A stretch of DNA of 64,000 nucleotides, taken from positions 176,782,111-176,846,110 of the forward strand of contig CM041292.1 in the NCBI GenBank assembly GCA_023052935.1, read 5' to 3'. Numbering within the stretch: position 1 is the stretch's first letter; the number at the start of each line of letters is the position of its first letter. The notes under the pieces were generated by a model. That model was given only the letters and a program-made list of their open reading frames with translations. It did not search any database and was not told the DNA's origin. The position numbers and the translations under genes were made by a program. Below, one piece after another: positions 32,228-44,429 of this stretch. Source of the DNA: Piezodorus guildinii. Taxonomy: Eukaryota; Arthropoda; Insecta; Hemiptera; Pentatomidae.

Positions 32228-32590
32228 TCTATTATATCAGCCGGGGTAGGGGCACCATCAGCCTTTATCAGGTGGCTGCTAAAAATTAAAGGAAAAACCT
32301 AGGCGTGATTTCGTCCTATAAGCCTCTTGTACAACCGTTGATCTTTCAAAAACTTAACGTTTGTCACGCTTCAGCACTATTTGTAATGCTCAGAACGGAA
32401 ATTTTCCGACAGAAATTTATAACATAATATTCATATAACATTCGTCACTAGGACCAACCGTTTAGGTATATCTCCCTACTCCAGAGTCGCCCCACACAAT
32501 CATTATACTGCCACTGCCAGGATTCGAACCCAGGACTCAGAGAACAGTGATCTGATGATCGATCTACTAGACCACGCAGTTACCACCTTG
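32228..32590 (-). mobile_element. SINE-C, tRNA-derived (minus)
   Basis: On the minus strand 'gcgtggtctagtagatcgat' (A-box-like) and 'gtcctgggttcgaatcctgg' (B box), followed by a body containing 'cgactctggagtaggg' and ending near 'cagccacctgataaaggctg'. Outer limits approximate. Confidence 0.6.
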
Positions 32591-32999
32591 AAACGCAAAA
32601 TCTAAATTTTTTTTGGCCTATGAAAAGAGTCATCATAAAAAGTAATAACTAGTCTATTATAAACATCTCCGGGTTTCGAAAATGTCCCAGGTTCAAATAC
32701 CTAATGTTGCAGAAGAATTTGTAGAAATAATCTCCAGTTAGAAGAGGATACACAAGAATTAAATGAAAAATCTGGCGGCTGAGCGTCAGCTCGAACTGAT
32801 CATATCATTCCACGGCCGTTGGCCTAGAAAAAGCACGAATCTCTATATATACCTAAGACCTTTCGTGGGTTATAAAGTACACATTTTGTTTACTTATTTT
32901 TATTTTTTATTATTGTTATTTTTTAGCATAATCTAATTACTAGGAATTTGAGTTTCTAAGTAAGCGCAACTATTATATAATATACAAAATAAGACAGGA
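32591..32999. other. Unassigned stretch
   Basis: No gene seen. Confidence 0.4.
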
Positions 33000-33170
33000 C
33001 AAAATATAGAATTATATACGAGAAGAATTCGATGGTTTAATAGACATAAATCTCTATTCCGTAAGACCATACTGGCCTAATGATACTAATATCTTTTTGT
33101 AATTAAGTGGAAGGTCTTATCGTTTATCAAGTAAGTCTTGTAGGAGCTGAAAACGATGAAACATAAATAT
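33000..33170 (-). pseudogene. Jockey-type LINE fragment
   Basis: The minus strand gives FQLLQDLLDKR, LPLNYKKI and SNSSRIQF, matching the C-terminal RT part of the other copies, with stops. Confidence 0.75.
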
Positions 33171-33982
33171 TTGACCAATAAATTATACTTTAAAATATCG
33201 CGATTTTGATATCCTTAGACTTCAACAGGTTCAACGACAGTGGTCTTCAGTGGTCACATCTGTCTAGACCCACAGATTCAGGGCGTTCTGGGTCAAAAGG
33301 TGCACGAGGATCTATTTGTGTTTCTAGATAATCAGAGCTATCACAAATTATAGCTACTTTAATAAAATGCCTTTCAATCACACAAATCCGGGTAATCCAC
33401 ATGGTTTAACTTTGCCTGATATCAGATAATCTGAAAGCCGACCATGTAAGCTAGCCTTATGCCATGTAACCAGGCAGCATGAAAAGTTAATACAATATTT
33501 ACTACACCGGCAGAAGAATGTATGTTACGGAGTTACGTTCTCACGCAACGATCTTATCTCGAAACTATATTCGCACACTGCACCACTAATAATTAATGGT
33601 TTTATTTAAATCACATATGAATGCTTGTCGTTGGGTGTCTCGTTCGAATTTGGCTGTTGCAGGATATTTATTTATTTATTTGTTATTTTTTGACTGAATT
33701 GGGATGACCATACGATATGAAGAGAAAACGGGGATCACCCAGCCTCTCTGAAGTAGTAAAATAATTTTTACTACAACCAATTTCTTTATGCCAGTATCCT
33801 TTTGGCCGACTCTCTCTGATTCGAAAATATTGACGGATCGGTTTACATTCACGAATTAAGCCCGCCCTGAGTCCGAAAGCTATGTCACATAACTATACTT
33901 CTTTACCAAAGAAGCGAAACATCCTGAGAGCAAACATTAGTAGCCTGGAAGGCTATAAGGAGATTAAGAATTTCGGTAAGCT
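33171..33982. other. Unassigned stretch
   Basis: No gene recognised. The last ~100 bases may belong to the LINE fragment that resumes at 34.13 kb. Confidence 0.35.
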
Positions 33983-34122
33983 ATGTAGAATCATTGGCGT
34001 AGGGAACGATGACCTATAGGGTAGGGTCTTTCATCGAGTGTATTCTCCCAGCAGAACCACGCGCCAATGGGCCTACACGGCCTGTCGCGACAGCGAAATT
34101 AAAAAAAAAATGTAGAATCATT
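33983..34122 (+). mobile_element. SINE-B 3' fragment with perfect target duplication
   Basis: ATGTAGAATCATT at 33983-33995 is repeated at 34110-34122. Between them is the SINE-B 3' body ('gggcctacacggcctgtcgc') and an A10 tail. 5'-truncated by retrotransposition; orientation follows from the tail. Confidence 0.88.
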
Positions 34123-34129
34123 ACTTCTA

Positions 34130-34440
34130 TGACTAGTTGATATGAGTTTTCTCCAGAAGAATGACGAGCCTCACATAACCGGTCCTGTCTAATGGCGCGA
34201 TAATCCTTGCAGGACCTTGGCCTCCTCCACTCTGACCTGTCTTCGGATGTCCTTCTCCATCCGCTGAAGAACAGAAGAGCCAACTATATCAGGTGTATGA
34301 TAAACATTTCTTATTTCATCATTCGTCTTCATTCGCCTGCGATCTCCTTCTTTTGAAGGGCCAAAGATATTTCTGAAGATTTTCCTTTCCCATACGTTTA
34401 AAAAACCTCACATACCTAGAGAAGGATATAATTAGCTAGA
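34130..34440 (-). pseudogene. LINE ORF C-terminal relic (RTE-like or related)
   Basis: In minus-strand frames RIFRKIFGPSKEGDRRRMKT, NDEIRNVYHTPDIV, LQRMEKDIRRQVRVEEAK and WRRTSEDRSEWRRPRS appear. This resembles the tail of LINE polymerases of the type E.RILRKIFGP..RRR.N.EL..LY...DI followed by a W..I..DR..WR block. Broken by frameshifts. Distinct from the Jockey family here. Confidence 0.65.
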
Positions 34441-34844
34441 TAATCTTGAGCTGCATGGTTCTCATTGGTAGGTGTCCCAAGTACGTACATCCAAGTACGT
34501 ACCACGGTAGACGTTGCTTAACTTTTATTTTATATTGTAAGCTTCTTATCCTATTCCACCAGCACTAAAATATTATTATCTACTAGAAGATATCTATCGA
34601 AAAATATCGTGTATATTAAATTACGTGTGCCATGGAAGGTGTCGTGGGACTAGTTATACCTTCTTAGAATATGATAGCTGCCATGTAAGGCCATGTCGTG
34701 GTAACTTTCGATCTTCTTTTGACAGGATAAACACAAAATAATAGTCCTTCGTCTACAGCGATAAGGTATCACTTAGGACATTAAAAACGCCTTATGTCTG
34801 CGAAAGGTTAAATCAATAGAGAAAAGAGAATATTATTTTTTTTC

Positions 34845-35360
34845 TAAAGCATCTAATTCCTCTCGCATCCAATCCTTGCATTCAAAAATCCTTAATGTTC
34901 CTTATTTTGTTACCAATAAAATCATCCATTAAGATCTAAACATCCCACTTATTGAAGACTTAGCGCGATGTAGATATAATTTTTATTTTATTAACTGAAT
35001 AATTTTATTTGCACCTCAATAAGTTACAATCAGCAGATGAGTTGAATTTGATAAACACAGCATGGGTTAACATGAGGGAGACAGCAGCCAGTGGTGCATC
35101 CTCTTGACATTCAATAGATATACCTCTTTTCATTCCAAGCTCCCTGCCAACACGAACCCACAATATTCGCGACCTCTCCTCAACATCTTCTGACAATCTA
35201 CCGAGGTGACTTAAAAGAAGATGGCCAATACACCTGCTACCATAAATTAGACATTGAAGTGCTACCAATGGGTAGTTTCTTCTCAAGACTATCATGTGTT
35301 TTAACTATATATAAATCCCATTTACTTGTCGTATTGAATCTCAATACAGTACTAAATTAC
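34845..35360 (+). pseudogene. Jockey-type LINE fragment with an insertion
   Basis: 'tcctctcgcatccaatcctt' to 'cttattgaagacttagcgcg' and 'agatggccaatacacctgct' match 44760-45050, with many changes. The copy is split at 34979-35114 by a small retro-insertion. Confidence 0.8.
34971..35122 (-). mobile_element. 136-bp poly(A)-tailed retro-insertion, source unknown
   Basis: TAGATATA at 34971-34978 recurs at 35115-35122. Removing one copy and the 136 bp between them restores continuity with the sister LINE copy near 44.9 kb. On the minus strand the insert ends with AATAAA signals and an A-rich end, as in a processed RNA. The last codons before the AATAAA are open (CQEDAPLAAVSLMLTHAV...), but I recognise no protein. 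Candidate: 3' end of a host mRNA copied by a LINE. Confidence 0.7.
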
Positions 35361-35507
35361 TTAAGCCAATAGTCAACCTTATAAGCTGTGAGCTATAGAA
35401 AATTAGAATGTACAGATAAAAAAAGGTAATTTGTAGTTATATATATATTATGAAAAACAAATTTAACTAGTTGTAACTAAAAGCAAAATGTTTTAAAAAA
35501 AGTTTTA

Positions 35508-35545
35508 AGTCTTGATAATGGGGAAAAAGCCCCGAAAAGTTGACT
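35508..35545 (+). other. Degenerate hammerhead-like motif
   Basis: 'agtcttgataatgggg', a GGGG/CCCC stem, and GAAAAG. The core CUGAUGA is UUGAUAA, so it is inactive. Its left flank resembles that of the right arm at 24.6 kb. Confidence 0.45.
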
Positions 35546-35689
35546 TCTACATGTGACAATTTGTGTAAAAATTAAAATAAAAAATATAAGGAAGAAAAAA
35601 TTGCGCTGTTTTAATATGAATAAATTACTTTAAATAAAGAAAGAAAGAAAATTCAATAAAAAGCATTTAGCTTAAAAAACAAAACAATT

Positions 35690-36085
35690 TTGGCATTTAA
35701 GCCTTATCAGACTATTTCAATCAAAATAAGGCCTACATGATATTGAAACCAAATCGGTTTACCGAGTTTAATGAAAATCGTTACACTAGCTGTGGTGAAT
35801 ATCTTAAAATGCTGCCAAATCCATAGTATCAAGCGGCTCGTTCTGATGTGTCGATTTTTGTGAACAGTTGCTGTAACATGTTAGATATACAAATGTTTCT
35901 AAAATATGCAGTTCAGCTTTCTACAACTTTTCGTTTTCGAGCTAGACTGACCGCACACAAAGACCTTTTTGCGAGACATGGTCATTTGGGTACAGGGGAC
36001 TCTAAATCGGGTATTTCTGGAACTGGTAAATGAAATTCCAAAATTTTCACGATCGCAATACTTTTCCTTAAATTTCATACATAGG
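35690..36085 (-). repeat. F1 repeat (minus)
   Basis: 'catttaagccttatcagact', 'tttttgtgaacagttgctgt', 'gacctttttgcgagacatgg' and 'ttttcacgatcgcaatactt'. Confidence 0.8.
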
Positions 36086-36499
36086 AAAATGAATGTAAAA
36101 AACACTACATCAGATAACTATCTGCCAGCTAGCTACCCGGAGATTACCGATACAACTTGACTGACCTATTCAATATATAGCGTACAAATATATCGATATT
36201 AAATCGAATTATTTTCTTCACCAGGGCATGTACAAGGTTGCCAAAAGCAATAATCCTAAGCATCCTAAATGATTATTGTGGCCGAATTAATGACGCCAAG
36301 AGGTAATGATATCCTCAAGGACGAAGGAGACATTTGGAATCCTGCGGCTGAAGGATACGGGGAACCTAATGTTCGGAGCAGATAATGGCAAGTTAATTCC
36401 ATTACAAAGGATTGAGAAAACATATTGTCTAAGGCGTAGAAGGTAACGAGGGGTGGGGAAAAGGTGTAAAAGCTATTATATGTATTTATTCTAGAACGA
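36086..36499. other. Unassigned stretch
   Basis: Possibly a diverged element; no gene seen. Confidence 0.35.
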
Positions 36500-36960
36500 A
36501 AAAGAAAAGTCAGAAAAATTTCATAATTTAAAAGCGTCTGTGCCTGAGATGTTACAGCAACTTTTCCATCAAAATCGGCGAACCACAACAGCAACTTTAT
36601 ACCATGCATTTTGCACCTTTTCTCAATGTTTTTTTTAAAAAAAGGCTTAAACTATTATAATTAAATTCAGTATATCGATGTAAACTTTGATGGCCTTTAA
36701 TATGATAAAAGAGTTATTCTGATTGAAATAGTCAGACAGGGCTTCAATGGGGCATTTTTGTATTTCCCTCCTCTTAATTACCTTCAATTTTGTAGATTTC
36801 AAAATATTAACCTATCATCTTATTATCATTAATCAGAAACGGTTAAATATACAAGTTGAACAAATTTAGTAATCAAATAAAGTAGAAAAGAGAAAAAAAA
36901 AATTTTAGGTTTTTTTTCCCCAAACATAAGTTTGGGTTGGGTTGGGTTGTTGTTTAGTCA
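36500..36960 (+). repeat. F1 repeat (plus, partial)
   Basis: 'cctgagatgttacagcaact', 'tgattgaaatagtcagacag' and 'atcattaatcagaaacggtt'. Confidence 0.75.
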
Positions 36961-36981
36961 TTTCTCTTTCGATTTTATGAC

Positions 36982-37090
36982 AATCCCTATCCTAATAAAA
37001 CCTGGGTAGGCAAAATTTAGGACTCCCACTGTAGCATCGTCCGATTAGCCATAGTTGCATAAAGTGACGTTAAATAAATAAACAACAATA
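36982..37090 (+). mobile_element. SINE-A 3' fragment
   Basis: 'atccctatcctaataaaacc' to 'cataaagtgacgttaaataa' and an AC-rich tail. The tRNA-like head is missing. Confidence 0.9.
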
Positions 37091-37194
37091 AACAACCCAA
37101 ACATAAGAATAGAAATCATATTAGATAATAATTTTATATTGTTATCTTACTTATTCTAGAACATATGTTAAGTACGAAACTGAATAAAATTCTA

Positions 37195-38075
37195 TAAACT
37201 TTTTACTTTCACTTACTATATATAGTAAGGGGAAGTATTGCGATCGTGAAAATTTTCGAATTCCAGTTTTCAACGGAAATACACATTTTAGGGTCCAAAT
37301 AACCAAGTCCCGCAAAAAGGTCTATGTGTGTGTGGTAACTCCCGGGCGGAAACGGTAAGTCCTATGAAACTGAAATTTAATATTTAAGACAACTATACGC
37401 CCGAGACGTGACAAAACTTTTTTCATTAAAATGAGCTTACCAGAATAGGCACTTTATACCATGCACTTAGCACCTTTTTTCGATTTTCTCGAAAACGGTT
37501 CCGACGCTCTATCGATGTAAAATTTAATGGGCTTAATTTCATGTAGGTTTCATTCTAATTAAAATGGTCTGACAGGGCTTAAATGCCGATATTTTAAATT
37601 TTCTTACCCTAAAGTACCTTTAATTGTGTAGATTCAATAAAAATAACTATATTATCTTGTTAACGCTGATGAAAAACAGGTAAAGATACAAAATTGAATA
37701 AATTCGATACCCAACTAAAGAAGAGAACAGAATTTTTTTTTTTGTTGCAATTTTGCGTTTTTGATCATAAGAGCAGTAATATACATGTATGATATACCGT
37801 TGAAAGCTAAAGATTTTAGAAAAAATATTATCTCATACACAAACTTTTAAAAGTTAATAGAGAGTGATGAAATGAACATAAAACTAACTGATTATTTTAG
37901 ATAATAATATAATAGATTTTTTAATGAAACACATGTTTCTATAGAAATTCAATTTAATTAATTCCTTAATAGTTTCACGTATTTTTATCTCTAACTGTTT
38001 TTTAAAATTCTTTCATTGATTTAAAAAATGAAGGTAAGTGAAAGTCGTGTGTTGCCCGCACCAGATTTTTTACAT
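37195..38075 (+). repeat. F1 repeat, best full-length unit
   Basis: Begins 'actttcacttactatatata' and ends 'ggtaagtgaaagtcgtgtgt' with 'tgcccgcaccagattttt'. The ends ACTTTCACTTAC and GTAAGTGAAAGT are reverse complements, so the ~850-bp unit has ~12-bp inverted termini. Inner landmarks: 'attgcgatcgtgaaaatttt', 'aaggtctatgtgtg' and 'taatatacatgtatgatata'. No open frame of note; class unknown. Confidence 0.85.
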
Positions 38076-38900
38076 TCACTTACCTAAATATGAAATATAT
38101 TTACGTGAAAATTTTCGAATTCCAGTATTTGACGGAAATACACGTTTTAGGGTCTCCTGAGTCCAAATGACCAAGTCCCAAAAAAAGTGTGTGTGTGTGT
38201 GGTAAGTCTAGGACAAAAAATTCGTACGAAACTAAAATTTCATATTTAAGACAACTATTTGCCCTAGATGTTACAACAACTTTTTCATCAAAATCGGCTT
38301 ACCAGAAAAGCCACCTTATACCATGTATTTCGCACCTTTCATTGATTTTCTCAATAACGGCTCTAACGATTTTGATTAAGTTCGTAATATTGATGTAATA
38401 TGCTTAAATATCATATAGGTTTCATTTTGATTGAAATAGTCTGAAAGGGCTTAAATGCCGATATTTTAAATTTTCTTCCTTTAAACTATTGTATATTCCA
38501 TACTGTATTATTGTATATTCCAAAAGATTAACCATTTCATCCTAATAACATAGATGAAGGATGAAGATTCTAGATAAAATATTATCTGAAACACAAACTT
38601 GTAAAAGGTAATACAAAGTGACTAATATGGAATTAACTTATTACTCATTAACAATTTAATGTGGTTATATTATTTAACCTAAATCATATGTTTTCAACGA
38701 AAAGGAATACACGTTTTATTAAAATCAACTTAGAATATTATTCAAATTGAAGTATATTTAATTGTTTTTAACAGTCGAGGTAAGTGAAAGTTGTGTGTTG
38801 CCTGCACCAGATTTTTCAACTCAGAATTTTTTAATAGCTCTTAAATTTATATTAACAACCAAGGTAAGTATATCATGTGTTACCGGCACCAAATTTTATT
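38076..38900 (+). repeat. F1 repeat, second tandem unit plus an extra 3' end
   Basis: Starts 'acattcacttacctaaatat' directly behind the previous unit and ends 'ggtaagtgaaagttgtgtgt' near 38800. A further diverged end, 'ggtaagtatatcatgtgtta', is near 38870. Confidence 0.8.
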
Positions 38901-39529
38901 TATTCTTAAATTACCAAAATTCTATTTAAAAATAAAAAAAATATCCTAGTAACCTAGGCATTTAAATAGTTTTTTTTCTGTCTTCAAGAGTCCTATTTAA
39001 ACATCTTTATACTATCTACGGTGGCTTGAACAGCCCTCGTAACTTGAACCCAACTGGAGATACTTAGCGAAAGCCAAGCCAGGAGAAACTTATCAATACT
39101 TAATGTTGTGCTTTGAAAATGGCCGAACCGGTCTATAGGACTGCTATACGAGAGACTTGCAGTGCGTTTTAGCGACATCTGCACCTCTGTGTGTCTGGCG
39201 CCAGCACTTAACTACCAACCACGTCCGTTATGCCCAACTACCCCTTCAAGAATATACATAACACGTCTTAGCAAACAAATGTTCTAAATTCAGAGGTAAA
39301 TGAAGAAAAACAGGAAAGTTTGACTTGTTTTTTTTTTCTTTTTCTCAATCTCATTACTTTTAAACGGAATGTTGTTGCTTTTTTTAGAAATAATAAAGAT
39401 GTGCCTTTGCTAAGTTTTTTCTTATAGTCGCCCATTTCTCACAAATCGCCTACAAGTAATGTCAACAACATTAGTATGTAAATTATTTGATTTTTTTTAA
39501 TATTCACACGATGAACCGGAATGCAGTTC
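38901..39529. other. Unassigned stretch, GC-richer at 39.0-39.25 kb
   Basis: No family recognised. A 63-codon minus frame (39184-38993) has no known similarity. Confidence 0.35.
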
Positions 39530-39830
39530 AGCCTTTTTATAGTTAAATCTTCAAAAATGTAGAGGCCATTATTTTTCAAAAATACTGAAGGACATTTTTT
39601 TACAAAAATGATGTTTTGTTACATTTGTATCTTAATCTTTTATTTTATGAACGGGTTTCCTTTATAACCCATGATGACATGATGAAAAATCGTAAAAAAA
39701 GTAACAGCCGTGATATAAAACCACAAGTTTTCTTGGAGGCATCTAATACCAATACATAAATAGAAAATACATAAAATATAGATACAAATAAGAACAATAA
39801 GTTAGGCAATTTTTCTGAAATAATCAAAAA
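39530..39830 (+). repeat. Diverged relative of the 46.6-kb MITE
   Basis: 'aatactgaaggacatttttt' and 'gttacatttgtatcttaatc' parallel 'ggtactaaaggacatttttt' and 'gtcatatttgtattctcatc' at 46.64-46.70 kb. No clear termini. Confidence 0.5.
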
Positions 39831-40059
39831 ATCTATTATATTTTTTTATAATTAAATAATATGACAATCACACTATCAAAGGTGAATCTACTTAGGCAGA
39901 AAATGGTATTGAAGTAGCTGTTATATTATAAACAGAACGACAATAAGAGCAAGGTTTTTTTCTGAAAATGTTTGTTAGAAACTACTGTGCTATTCTAGCT
40001 TCGAAACCGTTCCGATTCTTTCTGCATACTTCGTGGTTAAATTTGTTTATTGAGTACAT

Positions 40060-40168
40060 TTGTTTGTTTGTTTATTCATTTAGCGCCACTTTTATGCTGC
40101 TGTGGCTAATTGGACGATGCTACAGTGGGAGTCCTAAATTTTGCCTATCCAGGTTTAATTAGGAATGG
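40060..40168 (-). mobile_element. SINE-A 3' fragment (minus)
   Basis: 'tgctgctgtggctaattgga', 'cgatgctacagtgggagtcc' and 'tatccaggtttaattagg'. Confidence 0.88.
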
Positions 40169-40229
40169 TATCTATTGATATAGTGCAAATAGGCTAAGAT
40201 GTTGAATTTCCAAAATTGCTTCATGTAAA

Positions 40230-40430
40230 ATATCATTGATTTTGTTGATTAGAAATAATCAACTATTTATTTTATTATTTTCAATAATAATCCTTTGTTA
40301 TCGACCAAAAATAAAATAAAAAATGCCTCCCTCCCCCTCAAACTTTGAGAGCTTACGTTTCAACATACTTAGAACCCGAATAACGAATAAAAAAAATCCG
40401 CTTGTCCGCCGTTCGCGGCATTTTTCCGAA
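40230..40430 (-). repeat. R2 repeat piece (minus)
   Basis: 'tattttcaataataatcctt', then 'ctcaaactttgagagcttac' and 'gtttcaacatacttagaacc'. Confidence 0.6.
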
Positions 40431-40619
40431 ACTACTGCACCACTTCGCCACAAAATTTTACCTGTTATTTTTTAATGATAGGGAAAAAATTTGTTTTTTT
40501 ATAAAAGAAATAATGATAAAAAGAGAATAAAGAAAAGAAAATATTTCCCATAAATACGCCCATTACTCAGTCATATTTGAAGTTAGAGAAAAAATGCATT
40601 GGTGTTATAATTTAAAAAA

Positions 40620-41545
40620 AAAACGGCGAATAATTAGAAAAAATCTGGTGCGGGCAACACACGACTTTCACTTACCACCATTTTTAAACTCAATGAAAGA
40701 ATTTTCAAATACACTAAAAGATAAAAATACTTGAAACTATTAAAGAATTAATTAAATTGAATTTATATAGAAACATGTGTTTTATTAAAAAATCTATTGC
40801 ATTATTATCTAAAATAATTAGTTCTATCTGCTTTTCATCACTCTTTATTAACTTTTACAAGCTCTTGTGTATTAGATAATATTTTTTTTCTAAAATCAAA
40901 GATTTCCAACGGTATATTATAAGTGTATATTACTGTTGCTATGTTCAAAATCAAAAAATTGCATTAAAAATATATTTTTTCTGTTTTCTCCTTTAGTTGG
41001 GTATTGAGTTTATTCAATTTATACATTTACCAGCTTTTCATCAGCGTTAACAAGATAATCTAGTTATTATTATTGAATCTACAAAATTAAAGGTACTTTA
41101 GGGGAAGAAAATTTAAAATATCGGCATTTAAGCCCTGTCAGACCATTTTATCTAAATAAAACCTACATGATATTAAAGCCCATTAAATTTTACATCGATA
41201 TAGCGAGTTTAATCAAAATCGTCGAAACCGTTTTTGAGAAATCGAAAAAAGGTGCAAAATGCATGGTATAAAGTGCCTCTTCTGGTAGGCACCTTCTGAT
41301 GAAAAAAGTTTTGTCACGTCACGGGCGTATAGTTGTTTTAAATATGAAATTTCAGTTTCATAGGACTTACCGTTTCCGCCCAGGAGCTACCACACACACA
41401 CACACACACACACAGACCTTTTTGCGGGACTTGGTTATTTGGACTCAGGGGACCCTAAAACGTGTATTTCCGTTGAAAACTGGAATTCGAAAATTTTCAC
41501 GATCGCAATACTTCCCCTCACTATATATAGTAAGTGAAAGTAAAA
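40620..41545 (-). repeat. F1 repeat, full length (minus)
   Basis: From 'aatctggtgcgggcaacaca' and 'cgactttcacttacc' to 'cactatatatagtaagtgaa'. It contains a CA microsatellite (41393-41414) where other copies have a GT run, so the run belongs to the family. Confidence 0.88.
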
Positions 41546-41639
41546 AGAGAAAACAATTAAAATTTTGCCTATGAAAATTGCCTATTACTCAGTTTTTTTT
41601 AAAGATAGAGAAAAATATGTTTAGGGTTATAGAGCCACT

Positions 41640-41900
41640 AAAGCATGGTTAAAAAAGAAAAAAAATGTTGATTAGTATATTTCTACAAAATAAAAAAGAA
41701 TAATTATAATCGGTTCAGAACCAGCAGAGATAAAGCGTTTTGAAATAAGCAGGGGTTATATTCAAATTTTCCTTTAAATTATTTATTGCTTTTCATATTA
41801 GGTTATTATCTGTAAACATCTATATAAACAACAGGGTATAGCCTAATATAGTTATTTGGAAGTAATAAACTATTGTGTAATAATTTGCAGTGCTTTTAAT
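41640..41900 (-). repeat. R2 repeat piece (minus)
   Basis: 'cggttcagaaccagcagaga' to 'aataaactattgtgtaataa' and 'ttgcagtgcttttaat'. Confidence 0.6.
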
Positions 41901-41999
41901 TGTTAAGATTGATTAAATATTTTAGTGGATATGAAAACCTTATGGTTAAACCTTAAACAGCAGCCATTTTTTTTTTCAGGTTATAATTTATATTTTTCG

Positions 42000-42680
42000 T
42001 AATGGATCCTCTGTGGATCACGTGAAGCATCGATGGTTTTTCCTACGGTTTGCCATTGCCATGAGATTTTCATCTTTTCACTCATGTCATTCTTTGACCT
42101 GACCACTTTGTACCAGTCCTGTTATTCGTTGACTGTGGCTGAACTACCCATGTGTTAGTACAAGTTTCGATCTGTAATATTTTGTATCTTTATTTCAGCT
42201 CATCTTTCCGCACTTGTTCAGCCCATTTTAGCCCTTTTAGGTTTTTGTAGCTGGAAGTATCTAGTGTGTAAGCCTGTGTTCGAGGCAGGTGTTCATACCA
42301 TTTTATAGGCCTTTTTCTTATGTCAACAGAAATGTTTGACAGTTCTGTGATTTTATTGCTTTAAAATCTGTATCCATCATCTGTTTTTCTAGGTCTTAAA
42401 ATGTTTCTGATGATTTTACGTTCCTCATGTTCCGTAGAAGAGTTTTATTACGACGAGACAATGTTTCTGCTGCGTATAAAGAAGCTTCTAGTTTTATTAC
42501 TCTGTTGTAGCGCTTCAGTTTTGTTTGCCTGGACAAACATTTTTTATTGTACAGATGGAATGTATGTCTGTGGCCCTGTTCAGCTTCTGCTTACGTACTT
42601 CTTGAGATTTTTTTTATAGGCCTTTAGTTCCAAAATGTCTCCAAAGTATTTGAAATGTATCTTCTTTTTTTTTTATTATA
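42000..42680 (-). pseudogene. LINE polymerase C-terminal relic (RTE-like)
   Basis: Minus-strand frames give HFKYFGDILE, KLEASLYAAET-like sequence, EERKIIRNILRPRKTDDGYR, SVDIRKRPIKWYEHLPRT and GLKWAEQVRKDEL. This is the post-RT region of RTE-like LINEs, with KR..KW..HL and a following W-rich block. Stops and shifts throughout. Not the Jockey family of this window; possibly related to 34130-34440. Confidence 0.65.
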
Positions 42681-42689
42681 AATTAAGTT

Positions 42690-43214
42690 ATTATTATTTT
42701 TTTTTTTTTAAGAATAACAATATTGATTTTCCGAACACTTTGCTTCCCCTCCCCCATTACAAATTTAAACTAATTCCACACCCCTTTACGGAAATGTAGC
42801 GTGCGTTCTACTCAAAACGATATTTATTTCGTTGCTAATCTGAAAATTATTATTTATCAAATCAAGCCGTTGAAGTAAAACTAGAAAAGCGAAAACTCAC
42901 TGGTGCTATTAATAATTTTTAGATTTAGATATTTATGAAAAGAAACTGACATTTCCTTAGAAAATAGGGGAATTTTTTTTTTATTTTTTTTTTTTATTTA
43001 TTCAGATATATTACAATTTGTTTCAATAGACAATAATGATAGTAGTATAAGATCACATTCATACAATATTTACAGGATAAACAATAGACAAGTCAAAATT
43101 CATAAAATAAAATAGGGAGAATAATATATATATATTAAATAAATAAATAATAAATAAATAAATTATAAATAATTGGTATTACTTATCATCTTTATATAGA
43201 GTAATCTACAATTG
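42690..43214. other. AT-rich stretch
   Basis: Homopolymer runs and 'tattcagatatattacaatt', similar to 9.0 kb. No gene. Confidence 0.4.
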
Positions 43215-44420
43215 GTTTTTACTTTCACTTACTACACGTATATATAGTAAGGGAAAGTATTGCGATTGTGAAAATTTTCGAATTCTAGTTTTCAACGGAA
43301 ATAAACGTTTTAGGGTCCCCTGAGTCCAAATAACCAAGTCCCGCAAAAAGGTCTGTGTGTCTGTGTGTCCGTATGTCTGTGTGTGGTAACTCTAGCACAA
43401 AAACAAAGTTGTACGGAGCTGAAATTTCATACTAAATACTATTAAACGCCCGAGATGTTACAGCAACTTTTTCACTAAAATCGGCTGACCGAAAGTCCTA
43501 CTTTACCCCATGCATTTACCACCTTTTTACGATTTTCTCAAAAACAGCACTAACGATTTTGATTAAACTCCCTATATCGATGTAAAATTTAATGGGTTTT
43601 AATATCATGTAGGTTTTATTCTGATTGATATAGTCTGATGGGGCTTATATGCAGATATTTGAAATTTTCTTTCTCTAAAGTATCTTTAATTTTGTATATT
43701 AAAATAAATAAGGCATATCATCTCATTAGAATTGATAAATAACGCCTAAATGTGCAAGTTAAGCAAATTTGATTTACAACTAAAGGAGAAAAGACATATA
43801 ATAATTCTTTATGCAATCTTTCACCGTTTGGCCACTGGACAGCGCTGTCATCGCTGCGACGCTTTTGGCGGGACCGTCCCGATGTTTCATAATTTGTCCC
43901 GCGTACAATTACTTTCGTTTCTAAATTTGATTGAAAATTCTTAAATTGATATTTTCTTCCCTTAAAGTACCTTTAATTTTGTATAATTGAAAAAAATAAC
44001 CATATCGTTTGATTAGCTTTGCTAAAAAAAAACAAAAAAAAAAACATGTAAATATATACGTTGAACGAATTCAAGATCCAACAAAACAAGAAAGCAGCCA
44101 AATATTTTTTTTTATTGCAATTTTTAGTTTTTGAACTTATGAACAGTAATATACATGTATAATATACCGTTGGAATGCTAAAGATTTTAGAAAAAATATT
44201 ATCTTATACATACTATTGTAAAAGTTAACGGAAAGCGATGAAAAGCCGATAAAACAAAATGACTGTCGTAGATAATAATATAATAGATTATTTAATAAAA
44301 CACATGTTGATATTAAAGTCCAATTTAAATCATTCATTAACGATTTATTTTATTTTATTAATTTGCTTAAAAATTCTTGAATTCATATAAATAAATTTAA
44401 AAATAAAATTATCCTCTATC
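43215..44420 (+). repeat. F1 repeat with duplicated middle
   Basis: Starts 'actttcacttactacacgta', with all usual landmarks. Near 43.80-43.92 kb a GC-rich foreign piece ('tggccactggacagcgctgt') interrupts. The section 'taaagtacctttaattttgt' then recurs at 43.97 kb before the 3' half. The terminal 'ggtaagtgaaag' is lost at the Jockey junction. Confidence 0.8.
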
Positions 44421-44429
44421 GGAGAATGG

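Noticed and set aside
34014..34283. 89-codon minus frame as a novel protein
   Set aside because: It spans the SINE-B insertion and a LINE tail; the frame is a chimera of two elements.
41299..41574. 91-codon open frame as a protein gene
   Set aside because: It is F1 repeat sequence; the same peptide pieces appear in every F1 copy, interrupted, and the His-Thr run comes from a CA microsatellite.
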